Source: Pictodentalium vernedei (taxonomy: Eukaryota; Mollusca; Scaphopoda; Dentaliida; Dentaliidae). Taken from it: a stretch of DNA of 64,000 nt. Position 1 is the stretch's first letter, and every line of letters begins with the position of its first letter. The notes under the pieces are model-generated. The model was not told the DNA's origin. It ran no database searches and saw only the letters and a program-made list of their open reading frames with translations. The position numbers and the translations under genes were made by a program. The stretch is from positions 251,529,113 through 251,593,112 of the forward strand of contig CM062289.1 of the NCBI GenBank assembly GCA_031216915.1. Direction: 5' to 3'. Below, one piece after another: positions 55,470 to 64,000 of this stretch.

Positions 55470-58400
55470 CCCCGCATTTTAAAAAATGCCGGGATATTGT
55501 CATGATCTCCGTCTGTACGTCCGTACTTCCGTACGTCCGGTTTTGTAATTCAAAACGCTGTAACTTTCTACAGTTGTTCGATAGGGTCTGTGCAACCCAA
55601 AAATACAACTTTTAAATTTTTGTGCCACCAGGTGGCTTCTGTGGAGCCACTTAAAAAATGCGTTATTTTTTCACTTTTTTGCTGAATAGTCCCAACCTAT
55701 GTAATTCGGAGTTCTAAAATTACACTAGGGTGTTGCTAAATGATCTGTAGATATGTAGGAAGGTTTCGGATTTTTCGGGTGCCACGTGGCTGTGCCACCG
55801 TAGCCACTTTTGTGTTTTCTTAGACCGTTTCCGGCAAAAGGCTCGTAGGATATGTAATTCGAAATGCTAAATCCATGCTCAGATGTTGCAGTAGGGTCTA
55901 TAGATGCGCACGAAGGTTTCGGATTTTTCGGGTGCCACGTGGCTGTGCCACCGCAGCCACTTTCGTGTTTTCTTAGACCGTTTCCGGCAAAAGGCTCCTT
56001 GGGTATGTAATTCGAAATGCTAAAACCATGCTCAAATGTTGCAGTAGGGTCTGTAGATGTGCACAAAGGTTTCCGATTTTTCAGGTGCCACGTGGCTGTG
56101 CCACCATTGCCACTTTTGTGTTTTCTTAGCCTGTTTGCGGCAAAAGGCTCCTAGGGTATGTAATTCGAAATGCTAAAACCATGCTCAAATGTTGCAGTAG
56201 GGTCTGTAGATGCGCACAAAGGTTTCGGATTTTTCAGGTGCCACGTGGCTGTGCCACCGTTGCCACTTTTGTGTTTTCTTAGACCGTTTCCGGCGAAAGG
56301 CTCCTAGGGTATGTAATTCGAAATGCTAAAACCATGCTCAAATGTTGCAGTGGGGTCTGTAGATGCGCACAAAGGTTTCAGATTTTTTAGGTGCCACGTG
56401 GCTGTGCCACCGTTGCCGCTTTTGTGTTTTCTTAGACCGTTTCCGGCGAAAGGCTCCTAGGGTATGTAATTCAAAATGCTAAAACCATGCTCAAATGTTG
56501 CAGTGGGGTCTGTAGATGCGCACAAAGGTTTCAGATTTTTCAGGTGCCACGTGGCTGTGCCACCGTTGCCGCTTTTGTGTTTTCTTAGACCGTTTCCGAC
56601 GAAAGGCTCCTAGGGTATGTAATTCGAAATGCTAAAACACTGCTCAAATATTGTAGTGGGGTCTGTAGATGCGCACAAAGGTTTTGGATTTTTCAGCTGC
56701 CATGTGGCTGCGCCACCATTGCCACTTTCGTGTTTTCTTAGACCGTTTCCGGCGAAAGGCTCCTAGGGTATGTAATTCGAAATGCTAAAAGCATGCTCAG
56801 ATGTTGCAGTAGGGTCTGTAGATGCGCACGAAGGTTTCGGATTTTTTCGGCTGTGGCACCGTTGCCACTTTTGTGTTTTCTTAGACCGTTTCCGGCGAAA
56901 GGCTCCTAGGGTATGTAATTCAAAATGCTAAAACCATGCTCAAATGTTGCAGTGGGGTCTGTAGATGCGCACGAAGGTTTTGGATTTTTCAGGTGCCACG
57001 TGGCTGTGCCACCGTTGCCACTTTTGTGTTTTCTTAGACCGTTTCCGGCGAAAGGCTCCTGGGGTATGTAATTCGAAATGCTAAAACCATGCTCAAATGT
57101 TGCAGTGGGGTCTGTAGATGCGCACGGAGATTTCGGATTTTTCAGCTGCCACCTGGCTGCGACACCATTGCCACTTTCGTGTTTTCTTAGACCGTTTCCG
57201 GCGAAAGGCTGCAAGGGTATGTAATTCGAAATGCTAAAACCATGCTCAAATGTTGCAGTAGGGTCTGTAGATGTGCACGAAGGTTTCCGATTTTTCAGGT
57301 GCCACGTGGCTGTGCCACCATTGCCACTTTTGTGTTTTCTTAGACCGTTTCCGGCGAAAGGCTCCTAGGGTATGTAATTCGAAACGCTAAAACCATGCTC
57401 AAATGTTGCAGTGAGGTCTGTAGATGCACACGAAGGTTTCGGATTTTTCAGGTGCCACGTGGCTGTGCCACCATTGCCACTTTTGTGTTTTCTTAGACCG
57501 TTTCCGGCGAAAGGCTCCTAGGGTATGTAATTCGAAACGCTAAAACCATGCTCAAATGTTGCAGTGAGGTCTGTAGATGTGCACGAAGGTTTCAGATTTT
57601 TCAGCTGCCTAGTGGCTGTGCTGTTGCCACTTTCACATTTTCTTAGACCGTTTCCGGTGAAAGGCTCCTAGGGTATGTAATTCAAAATCCTAAAACCATG
57701 CTCAAATGTTGCAGTAGGGTCTGTAGATGCGCACGAAGGTTTTGGATTTTTGGGGTGCCACGTGGCTGTGCTACCGTTGCCTCTTTCATGTTCTCTTAGA
57801 CCATTTCCGGCAAAAGGCTCCTACAGTATGTATTTCAAAATGGTAAAACTATGCTCAAATGTTGCAGTAGGGTCTGTAGATGTGCACAAAGATTTCGGAT
57901 TGTTCAGGTGCCACGTGGCTGTGCCACCATTGCCACTTTCGTGTTTTCTTAGACCGTTTCCGGCGAAAGTCTCCTAGAGTATGTAATTCGAAACGCTAAA
58001 ACCATGCTGAGATGTTGCAGTAGAGTCTGTAAATGCGTAGGAAGGTTTTGGATTTATTGGGTGCTAAGTGGCTGTGTCACCGTTGCCACTTTTGTGTTTT
58101 CTTAGACCGTTTCCAGCAAAAGGCTCCTAGGGTAAGTAATTCGAAATGCTTAACACATGCTCAAATGTTGCAGTAAGGTCTGTATATGCGTACAAAGGTT
58201 TCAGATTTTTCAGATGCCACGTGGCGGTGCCACCGTTTTTCTTTCGTGTTTTCTTAGATCATTTCCGGCGAAAAGCTCCCAGAGTATGTAATTTGAAATG
58301 CTAAAACTATGCTCAAAAGTTCAGTAGGGTCTGTAGATGTGCACGAAGGTTTCGGATTTTTGGGGTGCCACCGTTGCACTTTCATGTTTTCTTAGACCGT

Positions 58401-58600
58401 TTCCGGCGAAAGGCTCCCAGGGTACATGTATGTAATTCGAAACGCTAAAACCATGCCCAAATGTTGCAGTGGAGTCTGTAGGTGCGCACGAAGCTGTGTC
58501 ACCTGTGCCACTCAATATGATTTTAGTGTGTCATATAATACATTTCTTCTTTGTATCAAGCATTCATACAAAGTCAAGGATGCAAATGCGGGGATACACT
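55470..58600. repeat. Pearl-like element with about 20 units of 153-bp satellite
   Basis: The left terminus CCCCGCATTTTAAAAAATGCCGGG and a degenerate GTACGTCC microsatellite precede the array. AATGCGGGGATACAC (about 58583) closes it. The repeat phrase TATGTAATTC recurs at 55698, 55851, 56004, 56157, 56310, 56463, 56616, 56769, 56912, 57065, 57218, 57371, 57524, 57674, 57827, 57980, 58133, 58285 and 58430, nearly always 153 bp apart, with a decayed unit near 55543. Most units contain GCCACGTGGC (an E-box palindrome). Because 153 is 51 codons, open frames on both strands are artefacts of the period. Confidence 0.9.
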
Positions 58601-59168
58601 ATAGTGTGCTTTGCACACAAGTGACACCATCTAGTTTATTTTATCAGGGTAAGTCGATGCCCCGGGAGTGTTTATCTGGGTGAGATTTTATCCACTGTTT
58701 CTTTTCCTCTGATTGCACCTGTTGCTGAATTGCAGTCACCACCGAGCAGTAAATTAGCCTTTCAAAAATTTTGTGGTTGACCTTAGATTTTATTCTAGTA
58801 AAGATAAGTATAGTAATTATTACATTGTCAGTGTTGAAGACCACTTCTGTACTCACAGTACTACAGAGCTTTAGCTTGGAATCAAATGTAATCCGTCCAA
58901 AATATTTCATTACAATTGTGTACATGTCTGAATCATGGTTTTCAAAAGCATCAATTCATTTACACTTTTGTGGAGGTTTCTCTGTTGTCTGCATATACTT
59001 TCTTTAAAAAAATTATGGAGATCAGTGACGGTCATTTTTGTTGCTGTTGTTGTTGTTGTTGTGACAACAAGTTAAGTTCCACACACACTAGCCATTATTG
59101 CACATCAATAGATAAGTACTAATGTTCAAATTATGCTATTCTATTTTGTGGTTTAGCCACAATGTAAT
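58601..59168. other. Unannotated, with GTTGTT repeat
   Basis: A TTGTTGCTG/TTGTTGTT run lies near 59036-59065. No gene recognised. Confidence 0.3.
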
Positions 59169-59317
59169 TACAGTAAAACCTGTCTTGAGAGACCACCTGT
59201 CGTGAGTGACCGCTGTGTCCCTGTACCATTTGGTTGTTGTGCTCTGTCATGGACATGTCATGAGAGACCACTTTTGCTTGGCAAAATGGGTGGTCTCTCA
59301 AGACAGGGTCTACTGTA
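59169..59317. repeat. Compact TA-type MITE, 29-bp inverted ends
   Basis: TACAGTAAAACCTGTCTTGA pairs with the right end (reverse of AAGACAGGGTCTACTGTA); GAGAGACCACC is inside both. TACAG...CTGTA ends fit a Tc1/mariner-like MITE. Confidence 0.85.
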
Positions 59318-59650
59318 ATTGCTTTCGTTCACATTGGCAGTTCTAAATTTTATGTCTGTTAATTCCAATCATGGTGCATAAGGCAGTAATTTTTTTTCTT
59401 CAGTTTATTACATCCTGCAGGACATACATGTATCAAGCTAAAAAAAAACAAATTATGGTCTTATAATCCATGTTTGAACCAACAGTCCAACACCTGTTCA
59501 TTTTGTGCTGAAGCCATTCAGGGCAAAGGTAAACATCTACCCATCTAAAAGATGGGCGGCTGTTTTGCTAGCTAAATCACTGCAGTGCTACATAATCTTC
59601 GGTTTTTTTTGTAAACAAAATGCACCCCCCTACAAATAGGAAGAGTCCAG
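59318..59650. other. Unannotated stretch
   Basis: Nothing recognised. Contains short A- and T-runs. Confidence 0.3.
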
Positions 59651-59885
59651 TTATTAAACCTTCACCCAATGTATGCGATATCAAAATATTATTTCAATTA
59701 TTTTTTTTTGAATTTTTCGAAAATTTCAACCAAACCATATTATGTGACCTCCTCATTGGAACGAGCTTGTTCCAATGAGGGGTCACATGATATGGTTCTG
59801 TTGAAATGTTTTGAATAATAATCATTTTCAGCTACTCAGTTTGTAAATTATGCATATGGATGCAACCAATTCGTTACAAATTGAC
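59651..59885. repeat. TTAA palindromic MITE relative, diverged
   Basis: ATTATGTGACCTCCTCATTGGAACGAGCTTGTTCCAATGAGGGGTCACATGAT near 59738-59792 is a hairpin of the 33799 family. ACCTTCACCC near 59657 is a decayed left end. Confidence 0.6.
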
Positions 59886-60285
59886 ATCATGGCAGGCCTG
59901 TCCTTTTGAAACTCAGGGGAGGGCAGTTGCTGGTTCTCCTTGATCTATATTCAGGCGGGCTGGTACCTACAAAAATCATCAGAATCAGGCTACAATGTAT
60001 TGGGGAGGGCAGTTACTTGCTCTACTCAACAAAATTTCAGGTGGGCTGTAAAGAGCTGGAACAAGTGCCCAGTCCTGGAAATGAGATGGGTGTGAGTGTA
60101 ATTGCTCCCATCAACACCCATGTTTTCTATTTTATGGGATCTAAAAAATGCACTCGTTGAAAAATATTGTGGAGCACTAATAAACAGTGAGGGCATATAA
60201 ATGTGTGTTGTTTTGAGAAAGCAGCACTCTGTAGCCAGTGGCAAGTTACTGTCATAATTCAGCAATTCCTTATACATTTACATGT

Positions 60286-60652
60286 TATTTATTATTATTT
60301 ATTGATGTTTAAGGTCACATATTTATGCACAATGGCTAATCATGACCGTGACAGTTTTACAGGTGGAGGAAGCCGGAGTACCCGGAGAGAACCACCGAGC
60401 AACGACGAGCAGCTGCCAGCTCCCCAACATCGTAACTCCGCACTGCAGCACAGGCAGGGTTAGATTGGTTGAAGACATGCGTACCATCGACGTGCAGTAC
60501 GCCTTAGTACACGGCGTCATCGTGCCCCCACGCGGGCAATGGAGATGAAGTGTCTTGCCCAAGGACACAACGCGGTTGCCGTAGGTGGGATTCGAACCGA
60601 GGACCTCTCGGCTTGCAGCCTGCACCTCTACCAACTGAGCCACCGCGCTCCC
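60286..60652 (-). repeat. Full-length tRNA-derived SINE, inverted, with 13-bp duplication
   Basis: TACATTTACATGT flanks both sides (60273-60285, 60653-60665). The same A box, B box and TTGTGTCCTTGGGCAAG domain as 52486-52857 occur on the minus strand. It is inserted at the edge of a TTAA MITE. Confidence 0.92.
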
Positions 60653-60663
60653 TACATTTACAT

Positions 60664-60902
60664 GTAGCCCCTTGAACCTGATTGGCCGCTTTTCTGGCCA
60701 GGAACATGATACGTCATAACGTCATCAAATAGGATGGCTGTTCAGTAAATGTGTGGGGTAGAGCAATCAATATTTTCAACGTGCAGCCCTCAGGCTGCAC
60801 GTTGAAAATATTGATTGCTCTACTCCAAATAATGAATATGGACTCTTCTAATTACTGCCATTGAACTGTCATGGAAGATACCACTAGAGTTCAAAGGGTT
60901 AA
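60664..60902. repeat. TTAA MITE, hairpin-core family B, copy 2
   Basis: Right end AGTTCAAAGGGTTAA; the left end TAGCCCCTTGAACCT is a decayed partner. Hairpin 60755-60825 (AGAGCAATCAATATTTTCAA and its partner) matches copy 1 at 43321. Confidence 0.75.
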
Positions 60903-61302
60903 GGTTTCTGGTGTTTTGTGGCAGTATTCCCTTGAAAATTCATATACTAACATTTTACTCCCGTCTCTGAATTCACAGGAGCTTAAAACTGCGCCCATCA
61001 ATTTTGTTCATTTCCAGCACTGATCGCCGTCCTCAGAATGACAGGCCTGCCATGGTGCGGATGGTTAAGAATTGCAAGAGCTTTCAAAGAATTAAAATTA
61101 AGATCTACAGTACAGTCTCCCTGGAGTGATCGTAATCCACATGTGGGCAGTTACGTCCACGTATACGTTTACCAGGTCATAAAAATCATTATTAGCAAAA
61201 TTTTAATCAATGGAGCACTGGGTTGTACCTGGTGCTTCATTAATTAAATTTTTGATAATTATTCCTATAATTAGTGTTTTAAATCTACCATTATTTTTAT
61301 TT

Positions 61303-61875
61303 TAGGGCTGCACGGTATATGGATAAACCGATATATACCGGTATTCAAACCAATATCGATTGAATACCGGTGTAATTACAAAAATATCAGTTTATCGTCA
61401 TTATTTATTTACCTGCACTTTAATTTTCAAGATGTCTGGAGTTTTTTAACCGTAACCCCGTATGAATAATATTATTTCTTTATACAAGGAACTGTCTGCT
61501 CGTAATATCCAAATTCAGCAGTTGAAAAACTAATTTTCAAAAATTTCAACAAAACTATATCATGTGACCCCTCGTTGGAACGAGCTCGTTGAGCTCGTTT
61601 CAACGAGGGGGTCACATGATATAGATTTGTCAAAATCTTGGGGGAAAATCTGATAAACTAATTTAGAAAATAATAAATTTTGATATCGTCTGCGTTGGGT
61701 AAAGGTTTTTCGAACCGCATCATCAAGGCATTCTAATTCATTCCGACTGCCTCGAGTCTCAATTGTGGTACTTGTGATCATATATCTGAACAGTTAGTTT
61801 TCGGTATACCGGTATACTGCGGTATTTTTTTGAATACTGATACTGGTATTCAGTTTTGAATATCGTGCAGCCCTA
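61303..61875. mobile_element. hAT-like element inside the MITE, 8-bp duplication
   Basis: CCATTATT occurs at 61288-61295 and 61876-61883. TIRs TAGGGCTGCAC and GTGCAGCCCTA. Seven extra bases (61296-61302) lie between the left duplication and the TIR. Rich in GGTATACCGGTAT-type sequence, no coding frame. It contains its own hairpin at 61548-61635. Confidence 0.75.
61548..61635. repeat. Hairpin of the TTAA palindromic family inside the hAT element
   Basis: ATCATGTGACCCCTCGTTGG...AACGAGCTCGTTGAGCTCG...GGGGGTCACATGATA, same core as 33883-33977 with several changes. Confidence 0.75.
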
Positions 61876-62029
61876 CCATTATTGCGTCCATGGAAATATT
61901 GCCCACTCAAGGAAAGTGAGCAGTCCACGGCGGCTGTACTGTAGTCCCTGTTTACCAAAGGAGGAAAATAGGATTAATGTTTCCAGCATATTGTAGTATA
62001 ACTTGGTAGCTTAATTCAGCAGGTATTAT

Positions 62030-62295
62030 GAATTTATATGCACCTTCATTTCCACATTTCCAGATAAGTAGAATAGTGTGTGTTTACTGCAATAAGCAAG
62101 TTCTGTGTTAGTGGTAAAATAAAAATGTATGAATCTGTCTTGTTAACCATTCCTGCGGTGGATATGAACTAAAATGAGCAGCAGACACGTAGATAAAAAA
62201 ATTGGCTCAGGTTCACTTCATATTTGTGTTGCAACCATGGGATATATATAGATTCTGAATGTGACCACAAACTCCGATAAATAAATAACCCTCAG
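62030..62295 (+). repeat. SINE-like repeat with shared tail, diverged copy 3
   Basis: GTTTACTGCAATAAGCAAGTTCTG and a tail near 62270 ending CCGATAAATAAATAA (about 62288) match 3640 and 31050. The most diverged of the three. Confidence 0.45.
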
Positions 62296-62700
62296 ATAAA
62301 AATCCCTTGTCTTGTGCATCGGCCGAATTATCATACATCTACATGTAAGTAGATTTTTGCCTATTTTCCTGAAGAATTTAAAGAGAAGAATGTTTGTGCA
62401 AATGTTTTATTTCTATAATTGAATTCCAGAAATTTTTAACATAAACATAAACCTCTCTCCATTCCAACGCAAGTTGCTACTTACATGTAATACTACAAGT
62501 AAATTAACCATTGTGAGTCTTGTCTGACAACGTCTCACTTAATGTGGTTCGGAATGCTCCAATGGGGCTGTTTGTGTGTGCAAAACAGAAGATTTTTTTG
62601 CTCAGCCATCAATAATAACTTCCAAAACCACACATTATTCAAATGGTACAGCGTTTGAATGACACTATTTAGTGCTGATTAACAGAGTTCTCGTTGTACA
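62296..62700. other. Unannotated stretch
   Basis: No gene recognised. Confidence 0.3.
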
Positions 62701-62707
62701 AAGCTGG

Positions 62708-63175
62708 CACTCAGTTTTTAGTTGCGACTAGCAGCTCTATAAGTGGCAGTGTCGGTCTGTCTGTCTGTCTGTTGGTTTGTCGGTCGGTCTGTCTGTGACC
62801 AATGAGTTTCAAAACTCAATAACTTTTGAAATACTTGATGGAATGACTTTATATTTGGCATGTAAGTGTATCTTATTGATGTCCAGCCACTATTCAATGC
62901 ATGTGTTGTTCCAAATATTTTTCTGGAGTTATGGCCCTTGATGAACTTAGAATGTCTGTCGGTCTGTCTGTGACCAACGAGTTTCAAAACTCAATAACTT
63001 TTGAAATACTTGATGGAATGACTTTATATTTGGCATGTAAGTGTATCTTATTGATGTCTAGCCACTGTTCAATGCATGTGTTGTTCCAAATATTTTTCGT
63101 GGAGTTATGGCCCTTGATGAACTTAGAATTTTGTGAAATTGCACCTCCCGTCGCAGCTACGGCGTCGATGTCACG
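62708..63175 (+). repeat. Pearl-like element (AGCTGCGA hairpin end), copy 2
   Basis: GTTTTTAGTTGCGACTAGCAGCTC, then GTCGGTCTGTCTGTCTGTCTG, then two 175-bp units (GTGACCAAYGAGTTTCAAAACTC at 62795 and 62970). Ends CGTCGCAGCTACGGCGTCG. Same family as 5070-5395. Confidence 0.75.
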
Positions 63176-63217
63176 ATTTTTTAGTACTGAAAGAATAGTG
63201 TTTACAATAGCCAACTA

Positions 63218-63328
63218 CTATAAGTTATCTCTGCCAACATGTATAGTATATGGAGATTTAATACCTGGATGTCCGGGTATTACATGTAAATCTCCATATA
63301 CCATACATGTTGGCGGAGATAACGTTTT
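63218..63328. repeat. Hairpin, about 48-bp arms
   Basis: TTATCTCTGCCAACATGTAT pairs with ATACATGTTGGCGGAGATAA, with AATACCTGGATGTCCGGGTATT near the centre. Confidence 0.75.
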
Positions 63329-64000
63329 TGTCCCGTTTGAAACACAATAGAAACATGGTGGAAACAAATTTGTTGACACGTTTCTCACTTTTCTCAATCA
63401 GTTGGACCAAATTTGTGAATAATTGTTTTGTTTTTACAAACACAGAAGACAACAGATAGAATTACATCCCTTGGATTGTTATTAGAAACATGAACATACA
63501 TGTATCAGAAGCTAAATATTTGTTGACAAATTTGCTCTTATTTTATTTTTCTTAAGTTGTTTGATTTAATTATTTGACTATTTAATTTATAACAGCAAAA
63601 TATGATCGAATTGTCAGAAATATGATGATATTTGTGACTATTTTCAGGTTTTTTTATTCAATTTTTATATCGAGGCGAGTGAATGTGAAAAGCTTTCATT
63701 TGAACCATATACACGTGTACCCCCGATGTTTTGCATGCCCTTATACCCTGGATGTAGCACGCTCTCATATAACTTGGATGTTGGGTGGTGTGCGCCTTTG
63801 CCATGGCTATTTGTCCTAGGCATTCTGACCAATCAGAAGATAGAATTTATCGGGATATAGGAACAAAGTTTATTAACTTCATTCACCTCCTTATACATTG
63901 CAATTTCAACCAGACTTGTACCACTCTGAAAATGAACAACGATCGACTAAAAATATAAGCTGTTGACTACCTCAATAGTTAAAGGTTAGTTGACTAATCA
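63329..64000. other. Unannotated stretch
   Basis: No gene or repeat recognised. Confidence 0.3.

Larger units (their letters stand above)
61106..61943. repeat. TA-type MITE, filled copy
   Basis: Ends TACAGTACAGTCTCCCTGG at 61106 and GGCTGTACTGTA at 61943 are inverted. Collinear with the empty copy at 7554-7819 except for the hAT element inside. Confidence 0.75.

Noticed and set aside
55725..58515. Repeated open frames on both strands in the 153-bp array
   Set aside because: The period is divisible by three, so any open unit gives a long frame. The peptides are read in both directions and have no start or conserved domain.

Overview
This is eukaryotic, intron-bearing DNA that is very rich in transposable elements. 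It most likely comes from a marine invertebrate, and I favour a mollusc, perhaps a bivalve. The grounds are repeated modular repeats with hairpin ends, GTCC/GTCTGTC microsatellites and 145-180 bp core tandem repeats (the 'pearl'/Helentron-like style of bivalves), a CR1-like LINE with a 2A-like peptide, tRNA-derived SINEs and many TTAA- and TA-flanked MITEs. The species call is inference. No database search was run.

Layout. 1-10 kb: dispersed repeats, a 510-bp inverted repeat, SINEs, palindromic MITEs and pearl-like repeats. 10.5-13.6 kb: a decayed APE-type LINE (minus strand). 14.9-18.7 kb: a TTAA MITE, then a nearly full-length CR1-like LINE (minus strand) with an in-frame 2A-like motif but a damaged reverse transcriptase active site. 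18.9 kb: a possible first exon. 21.0-28.8 kb: a local tandem duplication, one copy of which holds a 6.2-kb DNA transposon at 22528-28729. 29-41 kb: LINE ORF1 debris, MITEs and nested tandem-repeat elements. 42.4-42.8 kb: the only convincing host-gene sequence, a plus-strand first exon resembling DNAJC25 and, just upstream on the other strand, a candidate terminal exon of an unidentified gene. 43-64 kb: hAT and TTAA MITEs, pearl-like elements with SINEs, a very regular 153-bp tandem array and many hairpins.

The most interesting object is the 22528-28729 transposon. It has paired inverted ends and a 3-bp TTA target duplication supported by a paralogous empty site. Its roughly 1,450-codon reading frame is broken once, by a TAG. 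The first part has two zinc-binding clusters and a DDE-like core. The second part has a FEN1/XPG-like nuclease fold and a C-terminal tesmin-type cysteine cluster. This architecture recalls the Academ superfamily. Its ends, target site and single lesion can all be read directly.

Many short open frames in the window lie inside repeats and are not genes.
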